NCBI GenBank assembly: GCA_022825825.1
Contig: JAJDWA010000042.1
Span: 1 to 64,000 of the forward strand
From: Candidatus Poribacteria bacterium
GTDB taxonomy: Bacteria; Poribacteria; WGA-4E; WGA-3G
Direction of reading: 5' to 3'
Length of the DNA stretch: 64,000 bases
Part shown: positions 34,717 through 44,900 of the stretch, piece after piece
Numbering within the stretch: the first letter of the stretch is position 1
Layout of the letters: every line of letters starts with the position of its first letter
Translations under genes and position numbers: made by a program
Notes under the pieces: generated by a model
The model's database searches: none
Seen by the model: only the letters and a program-made list of their open reading frames with translations
What the model was told of the DNA's origin: nothing

Positions 34717-35510
34717 TGGAAAACACTAACGCCTCAATCAATGAAATTGCATCTGCCAAAACTCACTTTTACAAAGGTAATGAGTTTCACAATCAAGGAA
34801 ATTATCAGTCTGCTATTTTAGAGTATGACAAAGCTATCAACCAAAACCCAGCGTATGAAGATGTCTATTTCAACCGAGGGATTACGAAAGGCAATCTGGA
34901 ACAACACTTTGAAGCTATCTCCGACTTTGATAGCATTATCAACCTGAATCCTAAATCTGCAGAGGCTTACTTCAACCGAGGGATTGCTAAAGATAAACTG
35001 GGACATCCTAAGGATGCCATCTCTGATTATGATAAGAGTATTGAGATACAGCCAGACTTTGTAGAGTGCTATTTCGCACGGGGCATTGCCAAAAGTAAAC
35101 TGGAACTATATTTTGATGCTATCTCTGACTTTGACATCGCTATTCGCTTAGATCCCAATGCTGTTCAAGCCTATTTCGCCAGAGGCAATGCGAAATTCCG
35201 CCTTGAACACGCTCAAGCTGCTATCTCTGACTTTGACATCGCTATTCATCTAAAACCTGATGCTGCTCAAGCTCACAACGAAAGGGGTTTCGCTAAGCTA
35301 TTTTTAGAATATACCGAAGACGCTATCGCTGATTTTGACGAGGCTATCCGCTTGAAACCTGATTATGCAAGGGCTTATTACGGGCGAGGACTCGCTAAAC
35401 ATTCGCTCGGTGATACGAAAAAGGAAAATCAAGATATCCAGACAGCATTAGACTTAGCAGAGAAAGCGGGGGATGAAAATCTCAAATCTGCAATCTTGGA
35501 AGCTCAGTAA
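34716..35510 (+). CDS. TPR-repeat protein
   Basis: The 264-residue protein is built from about seven tetratricopeptide repeats of 34 residues, visible as recurring A(Y/C)FNRGIAKxKLG and AISDFDxAIxLxPD units from about residue 11 to 250. There is no signal peptide, so it is cytoplasmic. TPR arrays hold protein partners; no enzymatic domain is attached. It starts one base inside the stop codon of the membrane coiled-coil protein, which suggests it docks on that protein. Sel1-type repeats are excluded by the 34-residue period. Confidence 0.85.
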   Translation: MENTNASINEIASAKTHFYKGNEFHNQGNYQSAILEYDKAINQNPAYEDVYFNRGITKGNLEQHFEAISDFDSIINLNPKSAEAYFNRGIAKDKLGHPKDAISDYDKSIEIQPDFVECYFARGIAKSKLELYFDAISDFDIAIRLDPNAVQAYFARGNAKFRLEHAQAAISDFDIAIHLKPDAAQAHNERGFAKLFLEYTEDAIADFDEAIRLKPDYARAYYGRGLAKHSLGDTKKENQDIQTALDLAEKAGDENLKSAILEAQ

Positions 35511-35680
35511 GACCCACAGGACCAAACTGCTACCACGATAAAAGTTTAACCTCGCGTTTTGGCGAACAGTTTGTCCCAAACACACATCAGGGAACATTAA
35601 AAGAATCCCTCTACCGCCGATTTATTACAGAAAGTGCCGCTGAAAATGAGATAGATGACCTACTACCAAAAAAGGCGTAA
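35492..35680 (+). pseudogene. Gene remnant without start codon after the TPR gene
   Basis: In the frame one base behind the TPR gene, translation is open from about 35492 to a TAA at 35678-35680 and includes SLTSRFGEQFVPNTHQGTLK, then ESLYRRFITESAAENEIDDL. The composition is protein-like but there is no start codon or ribosome binding site, and no family is recognised. It may be the surviving end of a deleted gene or an extension of the TPR gene lost by a frameshift. Its last codons form one arm of the terminator hairpin. Confidence 0.35.
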
Positions 35681-35710
35681 TTGCTTAATTACAAGCAATT
35701 ACGCCTTTTT
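35668..35710. terminator. Strong bidirectional Rho-independent terminator
   Basis: AAAAAGGCGTAATTGCTT (ending 35686) pairs perfectly with AAGCAATTACGCCTTTTT (35693-35710) around a six-base loop, with A and T runs on the outside. It lies between the plus-strand TPR gene and the minus-strand outer-membrane protein gene and can end transcripts from both sides. Confidence 0.85.
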
Positions 35711-35729
35711 ACGCATACTTGATTTAGTA

Positions 35730-36785
35730 TTAAAAGGAATATAACGCCGTTACAGAAACCAATGCCGCTAATTTAAACGCATCGTTACCCGATGCAGAAT
35801 CATCATAAAGGGTTTCCTGCTGTATCGGTAACATCAACGTAATAGAGAGCGGAACATTGTAAGGTGTCGCTATAGAAGTGCCCAGCGATATCAGGCTAAA
35901 GCGCAAGCCTGTATTGATGTCAATTTCACCATCCCAATGCGCATAAGATTGATAAAGTCCAAGATAACTTGTCTGTAGCGAAAGCCAATCGGTGACACGA
36001 TAATTCAACCCACCAGTATAGGTCACATCCCACGAACCGCGATAGGTTTTGCTGTTTTCATAGAACGGATACTTACCGCGAACACTTGCGTTTGCCCTCA
36101 ATCCGCCATAGACGGGAAAACTGTAGCGCATATCCGCAATCGGATTAAACGTACCCGTGCCGAATTGGATATGGAGATGTTGTTTCCCCATATCTCCGAG
36201 TATCCACGGGTCATCTTCTGTCTTACCAAACGGAATTGTAGTGCCAATTTTCGCTGTCAGCATGTCATTTTGCCCAAAGATACCATGTTTGCGATAAGCT
36301 ATCAAAAACTCCATATCCGATACACCTTGATAGGTTTCGTCTCGATGATGAATCTCTTGATAGAGTAAAATCTTCCTTCTCATCTCAGGGTCATCGATGT
36401 TCTCAAGTCCACCGATGTTGGCATTTTGATCTTTTATCTCATACGGCACCACTGTTTCCAGCCTAAAATGTGTGTTAAGTTGATATTTTAAACCAACATC
36501 GAACCGGACAACGTTCATCTCAACTTCATGTTTGTGAGCAGCTACAACTTCTGGCAGGCTACCTATTGAAGATAATCCTTTAACCTCGTCGTGTCCACCT
36601 TGTGCATTAAACGTTCTCGTGCCAAAGGAGATTTGAAATTTCTTTTGTTCTGAAGTTAAACTAACTTCACCACCCCCACCTTGTGGGATTGTGGGGTTGC
36701 TTCACGCGCCTCAGCTCTCTTGTGCAAAACCGAGGGAAATGAAAACGAATTGAATAGCGAGTATTACTGAAAGGAGGTTTCTCAT
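35730..36785 (-). pseudogene. Outer-membrane beta-barrel protein gene interrupted by two in-frame UGA codons
   Basis: The open part (35730-36518, from MNVVRFDVGL) is beta-barrel-like, with alternating aromatic strands and a C-terminal ALYSF. Upstream, the same frame continues to an ATG at 36785 that begins a good signal peptide (MRNLLSVILAIQFVFISLGF). Codons 25 and 28 are TGA (36711-36713 and 36702-36704). Between them the +1 frame reads RAEAREATPQSHKVGV, so two compensating indels, one possibly in the GGGGG run at about 36672-36676, explain the break best. Selenocysteine is less likely in this position. The frame after the break (GEVSLTSEQKKFQISFGTRT) joins smoothly to the barrel. Function unknown; transport or porin-like. 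Confidence 0.6.
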
Positions 36786-37040
36786 ATCTATTTTACCTCA
36801 GGAAAATGTGTTTTGTACAATTAGTAAATGTTTATTGTTCAGTTGTTTCCTTAAATTCATTTTGTCCCTTCCCATATAAATTCTAACAGATTTTATCTTC
36901 CGATGTCAATGTAAATTGTATCAAATTGATGTTGACATCTCTGGACTGATAACATATACTTTATTGTGCAATAATTGTGTGATAGACAAGTAATTTGGAT
37001 TGACTTGTGTCATGCAATTAAACGAGCAGGGTGACAACTT

Positions 37041-37300
37041 AGCATTTCTCCAGCCACGGTAGGTTCGGTTTCCTAACCGAACAGGACTTACAATAAAGCA
37101 GTTAGAAACTGCTCTATAGGCGTCAATTTAGGGGATAAATCCCGTCACACATTGTAGGGCGAGGTCCCCGAGGAATGCCTAAAGAAGCATGCGCGTATGG
37201 CATGCTCCATGATTCATACCGTTGATTTGGTGCCCGCCATATCTGATGTATTCAAACAATGGGCGGGCACAGGGACCCGCCCCTACAATCGGGGGTGCGG
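37041..37300. repeat. Cluster of palindromes in the gap before the PmoA-like gene
   Basis: The 576-bp gap from 36786 to 37361 holds no gene. At 37058-37083 lies GGTAGGTTCGGTTTCCTAACCGAAC, of which TTCGGTTTCCTAACCGAA is a palindrome of the dispersed family. AGCAGTT/AACTGCT form a small hairpin at 37099-37115. TGCCCGCCAT (37231-37240) pairs with ATGGGCGGGCA (37259-37269), and GGGCGGG/CCCGCCC follow at 37261-37282. The GCGCGTATGGCATGCTCC stretch near 37190 resembles, in part, the inside of MITE copy A. Confidence 0.55.
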
Positions 37301-37361
37301 TGTTGGTTTGGCTAAAAGGCGTGAAACCTGAAATAAATTCCTTTAAAAATTGGTAATAAAA

Positions 37362-38213
37362 ATGAGTAATTATGAAGTAATAGCAAATGCGAGAACGCAT
37401 TTAGTTGTTGACACCGACACGGGACAGTGTTTAGGTGGAGTCGGTGCAAATTTTTACCGGCCCTTTGTCTTTCCATTCTATACACCCGCTGGACATACCG
37501 TAATTCAGGAATTCGCATTTGACCATCCGTTCCATAACGGCATCTTTGTAGGACAGGCGCCTGTGAAGGTTGAAGACCGAGAAGCATGGTTTTGGGGAGC
37601 ACCGCCACGCCGTTCCTGGACAGATAGACTCTTTGAGCAATTAGGTCGCATGGAAACAGAGAAAGAAATTGACATTGCACCACATGCAGAAGGTGTGAAA
37701 TTCGTTCAGAAGATAATCTGGCGTGATGCTAACGAAGAGCCTTTAATCGACGAAATTCGGACTATCAATCTATATTCCACTGCTGATGGCACGGTGTGCG
37801 AAATGACAAGCGAAAAGATTGCGAACTATGGTGCCGTTGAATACCCGCAAACTAAATATGGAAGCATCGGCATGCGTGTTGAACCGAGACTTTTGCCTGT
37901 TATGGGAGGCGTTGTCATTGGTGACAACAACCGTAGAGGCAAAGTCGAAGTCATAGACGAAAACACATCGGATTTTGTGGCATACCAAAATCAACTACCT
38001 GGACACGGTCATTTTGGAGTCTTTATGACAATTCTTGAGGAAGGCATTCGCGGTCCGTGGTTCATTCGGGATTACGGCATGGCACTCTATAATCCTACGC
38101 AAACAGGGACTATTTCAACTCCCAAAAATGAGACGTGGAAGATTGCTCTCCGGTTTGTTGCTTACGATGGAGAACTGACAACTACCAGAGCTGAGAAATG
38201 GTGTATGATGTAG
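37362..38213 (+). CDS. PmoA-like (DUF6807) family protein
   Basis: The 283-residue protein carries the DUF6807/PmoA-type pattern: an N-terminal VDTDTGQCLGGVGANFYRPF, the signature FDHPFHNGIFVGQAPV (normally DHPHHxGLwfghg), and an ETWKIALRFVAYDG end. The family is a beta-sandwich related to aldose-epimerase-like folds and is not methane monooxygenase; its members occur in sugar-related loci. A TTG at 37350 is in frame, but the ATG at 37362 is the natural start. Its TAG is followed directly by the ATG of the ABC transporter ATPase, so it is the first gene of that operon and may process the sugar or nucleoside that the transporter imports. Confidence 0.75.
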   Translation: MSNYEVIANARTHLVVDTDTGQCLGGVGANFYRPFVFPFYTPAGHTVIQEFAFDHPFHNGIFVGQAPVKVEDREAWFWGAPPRRSWTDRLFEQLGRMETEKEIDIAPHAEGVKFVQKIIWRDANEEPLIDEIRTINLYSTADGTVCEMTSEKIANYGAVEYPQTKYGSIGMRVEPRLLPVMGGVVIGDNNRRGKVEVIDENTSDFVAYQNQLPGHGHFGVFMTILEEGIRGPWFIRDYGMALYNPTQTGTISTPKNETWKIALRFVAYDGELTTTRAEKWCMM

Positions 38214-39809
38214 ATGGAAACAGATAATATCCTTGAACTTCAGCATGTTACAAAAACATTCGGTGACCTCGTTGCTGTTGACAATGTAGATTTTGAACTG
38301 CAAGCCGGGGAAATCCACGCGATTTTAGGGGAAAACGGTGCTGGAAAATCCACTCTCATGAATCTCATCTATGGACTTCACCAACCATCAGGTGGGAGTA
38401 TCCATATTTCTGGTAAACCTAAAATATTCAAATCTCCACGCGATGCGATTGCTAACGGCATCGGCATGGTGCATCAACATTTTATGCTGATCGAGAATCT
38501 CACTGTCGCTGAAAACATTGCACTCACTGTCGCACAATTCAGTTCAAGAGATGGAAAAACAGATTCAATTGAATCTGATTTGAAATCCGTATCGCAAGAA
38601 AATGGAATCCCCTCAAAACTCAGCACGTTTCGCTATAAAAAAAATGACGCGATCCGACTCACTGAAGCACTGTCACAAAGGTTCGGTTTAGCGGTTGATC
38701 CAAGTGTACTTGTCCGTACGCTTTCAGTAGGATTGAAACAGCGGGTTGAAATTCTAAAAGCGCTTGCAGTGGACGCGCGTATTCTCATACTTGATGAACC
38801 CACAGCAGTTCTCAGCCCCCAAGAAGTAACCGATTTTTTTACAATCCTGCGTGCATTACAATCTGATAACCGATCAATCATCTTTATTAGCCACAAAATG
38901 AAAGAGGTTTTAGAAATCAGTGATAGGATTACAGTCTTAAGACATGGCAAGAAAGTATACAACGGAAAGACAGGTGAACGCTCTGCTCGTGGACTTGCGA
39001 GGGAAATGCTTGGTGAAGAACTCTCGGAAGTAGAACGGAAACAGAATAAAGCGACAACAGATTTAGTGCTTAATATTTCAGGACTAACAGTCCTGGGAAG
39101 CCGCAATGAAACCGCGGTTTTGGATGTCTCTATACAAACATATCGTGGTGAAATTGTTGGCATTGCCGGGGTAGATGGGAACGGTCAACGTGAATTAGCA
39201 GAAGCAATTATGGGATTACGGCCATCCAAGTTTGGCACAGTAGAGATTTTGGGTATGCAACCATCAGGGACAAAGAACATTCGCAGATGTGGTGTCGGTT
39301 ACATTCCTGAAGATAGACGTACAATGGGCATAATTACATCGTTTTCTATAGCGGAAAATTTAATGTTAAACATAATGCATTTTGAACATTTGGCCAAGCA
39401 CGGAATAATAAGTCAGAAAGCAAAAAATAGAGCAGCGATGCAACTCATTGATACCTACGATATCCGCCCACCCTTTGCTAACATCCCTGCCGCAGCTTTG
39501 TCGGGTGGAAACCAGCAAAAAATTGTTCTCGCCAGAGAAATTTCGCCGCAACCGGAGCTTCTTGTGGCAGTTAACCCTACCCGTGGATTAGATATCAATG
39601 CTGCACAATATGTCCATCAAAATTTACTCGCGCAGCGGGACCGAAAAAAGTCTGTGCTACTGATTTCAACGGAGTTAGACGAAGTTTTGCAAATGAGTGA
39701 TAGACTTTATGTGATGTCAAGGGGAAAACTAATTGAAGCCACTACTCACCGTGAGAACATTGAAACACTGGGATTATTAATGATGGGAGAGGCTGCTACG
39801 AATGCCTAA
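38214..39809 (+). CDS. ABC transporter ATP-binding protein, simple sugar/nucleoside type (two ABC domains)
   Basis: The 531-residue protein has two ABC domains. The first is complete: Walker A G39-ENGAGKST, Q-loop in MVHQHFMLIENL, signature LSVGLKQRVEILKAL and Walker B ILILDEPTAVL. An insert of about 30 residues lies before its signature (GKTDSIESDLKSVSQENG region). The second has a degenerate Walker A (GVDGNGQRE), a canonical LSGGNQQKIVLARE signature and a changed Walker B (LLVAVNPTRGLD). This asymmetry is typical of RbsA/YufO-type CUT2 ATPases, which energise nucleoside or sugar uptake at the inner membrane. The ATG directly follows the stop of the PmoA-like gene, and the end overlaps the permease by eight bases. 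Confidence 0.92.
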   Translation: METDNILELQHVTKTFGDLVAVDNVDFELQAGEIHAILGENGAGKSTLMNLIYGLHQPSGGSIHISGKPKIFKSPRDAIANGIGMVHQHFMLIENLTVAENIALTVAQFSSRDGKTDSIESDLKSVSQENGIPSKLSTFRYKKNDAIRLTEALSQRFGLAVDPSVLVRTLSVGLKQRVEILKALAVDARILILDEPTAVLSPQEVTDFFTILRALQSDNRSIIFISHKMKEVLEISDRITVLRHGKKVYNGKTGERSARGLAREMLGEELSEVERKQNKATTDLVLNISGLTVLGSRNETAVLDVSIQTYRGEIVGIAGVDGNGQRELAEAIMGLRPSKFGTVEILGMQPSGTKNIRRCGVGYIPEDRRTMGIITSFSIAENLMLNIMHFEHLAKHGIISQKAKNRAAMQLIDTYDIRPPFANIPAAALSGGNQQKIVLAREISPQPELLVAVNPTRGLDINAAQYVHQNLLAQRDRKKSVLLISTELDEVLQMSDRLYVMSRGKLIEATTHRENIETLGLLMMGEAATNA

Positions 39810-40926
39810 TTTTCCTGCCTTATTTCGTAAGGTAAAATCTTTTTCTGTCAGCATAAGGGAAATAATACTGCCATTTTTTCTATGGATGTTAACACCATTC
39901 TTAATTTTAGTAGCTGCCTTTATAACAAACGGCATCATTATATTTTTATTTGGCTATAATCCGATAGAGGCTTACGTTGCAGCTACCAAAGTGACATTCG
40001 GTTCTCTACGCGGAGTGGGTGAAACATTGGTAAAAAGCACCCCTTTTCTTATGACGGGGCTTTCCGTTGCCATTGCGTTTCGGTGTGGAATCTGGAATAT
40101 CGGTGCTGAAGGACAGTTTCTGATAGGTGCTTTGGCGGCAACATGGTTCGGCACGAAGATAGCAGTTTTACTTCCTAATACCCCTTGGATAGCAGTACCA
40201 CTCTGTCTCAGCATGGCAGTCGTCGCAGGCGGACTATGGGGTATAATCCCTGCTGTTCTCAAAGTAACACGTGGTGTTAACGAAGTTATAAGTACAATTA
40301 TGTTGAACTACGTTGCGATAAACTTCGTGAGTTTGATGATAGATGGCGGGCCGTTGCAAGAGACATCGAAAACTGGACCCCAGAGCGATCCTATAGCCGA
40401 ATGGGTTTTTCTACCACGCCTTTCAGAGTTTCTACCACGCCTTTTTGAATCACATCGGATTCATATCGGTATCGGCATTGCTGTCATATTAGCTATTGCC
40501 TTGACATTTGTGCTGTTTCGGACGACTTTTGGATTTCAACTCCGTGCCGTAGGTGAAGGAGCCGCCGCCGCCAAAGCAGCAGGAATTTCTATCGCACACA
40601 ACACGCTCCGCGTTTTTTTTATAAGTGGAGCACTTGCAGGACTCGGCGGCGCAATTGAAATCATGGCACTTGTCCCACATCGACTTACTGAAAACTTTTC
40701 ACCCGATTACGGCTACACAGCGATTGCCGTTGCTCTGTTAGCAAAGTTACATCCGTTGGTGACGGTGGCAACAGCACTGTTATTTGGTGCACTTGCAAAA
40801 GGATCGTTTGCTATGGAGGCAGAGGTCGGCATATCCAGACAAGTAACGTTGATGATGCAAGCGATAATCCTCCTTTTTGTCATTGGATCAAGTGCCGTAA
40901 AATTCTTTCGTAAACGGGCGTTGTAG
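39802..40926 (+). CDS. ABC transporter permease, nucleoside/sugar type (YufP-like)
   Basis: The 374-residue protein has about ten membrane helices and the BPD_transp_2 pattern (FRCGIWNIGAEGQFLIGALAA, VNEVISTIMLNYVAINFV, RAVGEGAAAAKAAGISI), where the EGxAxAKxAGI stretch is the loop that couples to the ATPase. Together with the next gene it would form a heterodimeric inner-membrane channel of the BmpA/YufNOPQ class for purine nucleosides or simple sugars. Its ATG lies inside the ATPase gene. No substrate-binding (BMP-type) lipoprotein gene is present beside it, so the binding protein must be encoded elsewhere. Confidence 0.9.
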   Translation: MPNFPALFRKVKSFSVSIREIILPFFLWMLTPFLILVAAFITNGIIIFLFGYNPIEAYVAATKVTFGSLRGVGETLVKSTPFLMTGLSVAIAFRCGIWNIGAEGQFLIGALAATWFGTKIAVLLPNTPWIAVPLCLSMAVVAGGLWGIIPAVLKVTRGVNEVISTIMLNYVAINFVSLMIDGGPLQETSKTGPQSDPIAEWVFLPRLSEFLPRLFESHRIHIGIGIAVILAIALTFVLFRTTFGFQLRAVGEGAAAAKAAGISIAHNTLRVFFISGALAGLGGAIEIMALVPHRLTENFSPDYGYTAIAVALLAKLHPLVTVATALLFGALAKGSFAMEAEVGISRQVTLMMQAIILLFVIGSSAVKFFRKRAL

Positions 40927-40975
40927 TATTATATTGACCTTATTCAATTTATGTAATCATAGGTTTTAAAAAGAA

Positions 40976-41920
40976 GTGGATATTATAGCAATACTTGAAG
41001 ATATTCTTGCAGCTACAATCCGTGGGGCGACTCCACTTTTGCTTGCCGCATTAGGAGAAGTAGTGGCACAACGCGCTGGTGTGATTAACATTGGCATTGA
41101 AGGCATGATGCTCATCGGTGCACTCTTCGGATGGGTAGGTTCTTTTTATTTTGCTGAACTACTGTTCTTTGCCCCATGGATTGGGCTTTTAATAGCAGGA
41201 TTCAGTGGATTAGTTACCGCTGCGCTATTCGCGTTTTTCGCGATAAGACTGCGTGGAGATCAAGTTGTTATCGGCACAGCGATAACACTATTAGCATTAG
41301 GATTTACCGAGGTAGTATATGTACGCTTATTTGGACAAACAGGTAGCCTGCAGAGCGTTCCGTATTTCAAACAATTTGATGTGCCATTGCTCTCACAGAT
41401 TCCATTTTTTGGCGACGCGTTATTTTCACATAACATTATTGTCTATTTAGCTTTTCTATTGGTCCCTTGCGTCTACTTTTTCCTTTACCACACACAACTC
41501 GGTCTCAGAGTGCGCGCTTGTGGCGAGCATCCAAAAGCGATCTCTACTGTCGGATCAAGCGTCTCACTATTACGGACGATCTCATTGTTGTTTGCCGGGG
41601 CTATGGCAGGTATCGGCGGGGGATACCTATCACTTGCAGATGTACCCTATTTTACACCCGGAATGACAACCGGACGCGGTTTTATTGCGTTGGCAATAGT
41701 GATTTTCGGTAAGTGGCATCCAATCAAAACCAGCGGTGCCGCACTACTTTTTGGTCTTGGGTTTGCCCTGGACAATCGATTTCAAGCATTCGGGTGGGAT
41801 ATCCAATATCAGTGGTTCTTGATGCTACCCTTTGCGCTTTGTTTAGCGGTGTTAGCCGGTTTTGTCGGAAAAGCAGAAGCACCACTTGCACTCGGAAAAC
41901 CTTATGACCCATCAGAGTAA
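40976..41920 (+). CDS. ABC transporter permease, nucleoside/sugar type (YufQ-like)
   Basis: The 314-residue protein has about nine membrane helices. NIGIEGMMLIGALFGW and RVRACGEHPKAISTVGSSV are the second permease signatures, the latter being the EAA-like coupling loop. It starts with GTG at 40976 and no good ribosome binding site is visible. It follows the first permease after 49 bases. It completes the ATPase-permease-permease unit and ends ten bases from the convergent tamA-like gene. As with its partner, substrate specificity is inferred from family only. Confidence 0.88.
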   Translation: MDIIAILEDILAATIRGATPLLLAALGEVVAQRAGVINIGIEGMMLIGALFGWVGSFYFAELLFFAPWIGLLIAGFSGLVTAALFAFFAIRLRGDQVVIGTAITLLALGFTEVVYVRLFGQTGSLQSVPYFKQFDVPLLSQIPFFGDALFSHNIIVYLAFLLVPCVYFFLYHTQLGLRVRACGEHPKAISTVGSSVSLLRTISLLFAGAMAGIGGGYLSLADVPYFTPGMTTGRGFIALAIVIFGKWHPIKTSGAALLFGLGFALDNRFQAFGWDIQYQWFLMLPFALCLAVLAGFVGKAEAPLALGKPYDPSE

Positions 41921-41930
41921 GCTGGCTCTT

Positions 41931-44900
41931 CTAAAATGTGGTGCCTATACGACCATAAATTGCGTTTGTTGACACATCTGGGACTGAGATGAGCGGTACA
42001 GCGTAATCAACTCCACCAATGAAAGGGCCCAAGCTTAATCGTAATCCTACACCGGCTGCAGAGGGCAGCCATTTATATTCAATATCCGCTACCGTGTCCC
42101 ACACGTTTCCCGTATCAAAGAAGACAACACCTTGAATCGGGTCAAAAATCGGGAACCGCAATTCGGTATTAAAAATAAACTGAACATTTCCTCGATATTT
42201 TCCCGGACTATCCTTGGGGCCCAGTCCACGCTCAGCATATCCACGAACTGTTGTACTACCGCCTGCCCAGAATCTTTCAAAAGAAATTAATTCTGCCTCG
42301 TTGTTCGCTTTCGCTTGCAGCCCTGGCGTGTAACCCAATCGAAGTGCTGTTGCTAACACAAGTCCACGTGCGTTTAGTCTTCTGTGATACCGAGTATCTG
42401 TAGTTATTTTGATAAAGCTGCTTTTCCCACCTAAAAGATTTCCCGCTATTTCTACTGCAGCTTCGTTTAACATGCCTGATGTTGGGTTCAGAGAAGGTAC
42501 TCGAGTATCTTGCCGCCATAAGAAGCGAAGACTACTAACTGTGGTTTCTAAAAAGGCAACTGATGTATCTTTTAAGTCACGATAACTGTATTCTAAATTC
42601 AGCCTGTGTGTATTGGATAACTTTCTGCTGAGACTAAAACTTCCCTGCAATGCCCGAACGTCGTCATCTTCTTCCAATTTTCTTGCCAAAAATTGTAGGC
42701 TGCCGCTTGTTCTACCTATTAACCAAGGTTCAGTTAGTGTTGTATCGTATAGGTAGCCGAGTGTCCCTTGTCTGCCCCGTAGCCTAAACCGTACGTTCCG
42801 TTTGAGAAGATTGTAATGACTTAGGGCAATTGTGCCACGCGGACCGTCTGAAGTACTATAACCGACACTTGCTCCAATAGCACGCGCCTTCCGTTTTTGC
42901 AGTCGAATTTCGACATCTCTGATTACTGGCTGCGGGGCGGAAAGAATCGGTAAACTGGCATTTCCAAAATTACTGGGTTGATTCCCAAAAGCTGCTGGAA
43001 TTATAGATGCGGCGCGGATCCGTTCAAAAACACCTGTATTGTAAAGGTTTGCAATAGCTTTACTGATCTTTTCTGGGACGTAGAGAGCGCCTCGAAGGTG
43101 GGTAAACTCGCGTTTAAGAACGATCGGCTTAACGCCAATTTCACCAACAAAACTAAATGTACCAAATATAATTTGATCCCCTTCAAAAATTTGAAATTGT
43201 AAAACACCATGTTCAAAAACCGACAAATGCTCTTTTCTCTGCTCAAGTGTATAACGAGCGTTACCATCAAAATCCTGGATACTCCACTCTTCACCTATTT
43301 TTGTACCAGCGAGAGGGAGATTGTGTTCCTTAAATGCATCACGCAATTTTTTCGGTAGCGTTCCCGAATCCAATTGTTCAGAAAAATTACCTTCTACCAC
43401 CAAAACTGGCGTTTCTGTTTTATGCAGATATTGTGTATTCACAATGCGTGCATCTATGTAACCCCGGTCTTGATATGCTTTAAGTATTGCGTTTTCATAT
43501 TTTTTTCGAACAAGCCGGGCATTCGGTTCCTGAGATCTACTTGGCAAAGCATCAAGGAGCGTCGTAGTATCTAACGCTTTGTTTCCGTTAAACTGACACC
43601 GATTAATCACTTCTCTGTGATCTGCTACAATCTTAAAGTGTATCGTTATTTCTCCGCGTTTCTGTCTATTAGGACTAAGTTCTTCAAAAGATGGAAACTT
43701 TATGTCTGTGTCGATCTCCGTGTAAGGATATCCGGCTTTTTCATACAAAATTTTCAAACGTTGTATATCCGTTAATAGTTTCTGCTGAGAAAATATACGT
43801 TTGCGAAAGAGTCGTGAAAAAAAACGGTAAGGTTTCATCTCTATCTCGCGCAATAACTCCCTATCGGAAAAGGCGCTGCTACCAGAAAATGTAACACGCG
43901 TCACAATATATCGGATACCTCGTTTAACAGTAAATTCAACATGGAGCGGAGAATTAGTGAGTATCTTCGATTTTACTTCAGTTCCGTGGTACCCCTCTGC
44001 TTCAAAGTGATCTTGGACGGTTTCTTCCCACAGAGAACGGTTATTTATTAAAAAAGTTATTTCGTTTCTGAGTCGATCTCTTTCGGATTCTTTTATGTTA
44101 AAACCTAATTTTGCTAAAAAAATTCGAAATGGAGCATCTTGAATAATCGGTTTTCCATTCTCATCTACAAAATCAAGTAATAATTGGGTACCTTCAAGTA
44201 TGTCGAGTGTTAACACACCTGTTTGATGTCTAAAATCGTGTGCAATTTCGGTGCTCGGATAATATTTTTTTTCATAAAGGCCTCGAATTACCTCAATATC
44301 TTGATCTAAGATGGCTTTGCGATAAACACTTCCGACACGCGTTTTACATGTAGCTATAATTTGCTCTGTGAATATAGCCGAATTGCCCTGAATTTGAATT
44401 TTTTTTACAACCGTAGGATTTCCCAAATTGACATGGTATGTTAAGCTTCCATCGGACGTAATTGTATTTGCTTTGACCTCAGCATCATAATAACCGTTTT
44501 CAGCACACACTTTCTTGATAGCATCAATATCTTTTTTACTAATTACGGGAACATACTTCGCACCAGGTTTTAATTTTATCGCAGCTTGAATTTCTTGTCT
44601 TAGTCTTTCAGGTAGTTCACCTGTTATACCACTTTTTTGAATCCGCATCACATTTTTTAAATCAAATTTGAGCACTATTCCTTCGGATGTTTGCAGGATG
44701 TAAACATCAATCTGTGCGAATTGTTGTGAGGAAAAAAGTGAGTTAACGCTTTGTTGGATAGCATTACGAGAAAACTGTGAATTAACTGCTATGTGAGTTA
44801 ACTTTTCCAATGTGCTAAGTTTTTCGCTATCTTTTATAGCAAGATTGTCAATAAAGTACTCAATTTTAAAAACTGTCTTTTGTTGTCCGGTTTCACGGGA

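Noticed and set aside
36702..36713. Selenocysteine at the two UGA codons of the outer-membrane protein gene
   Set aside because: The spacing and place just after the signal peptide fit no known selenoprotein, and a compensating-frameshift reading gives natural-looking sequence.
37362..38213. Particulate methane monooxygenase subunit, from the PmoA name
   Set aside because: The DUF6807 family is soluble and unrelated to the membrane enzyme; no membrane helices or copper site are present.
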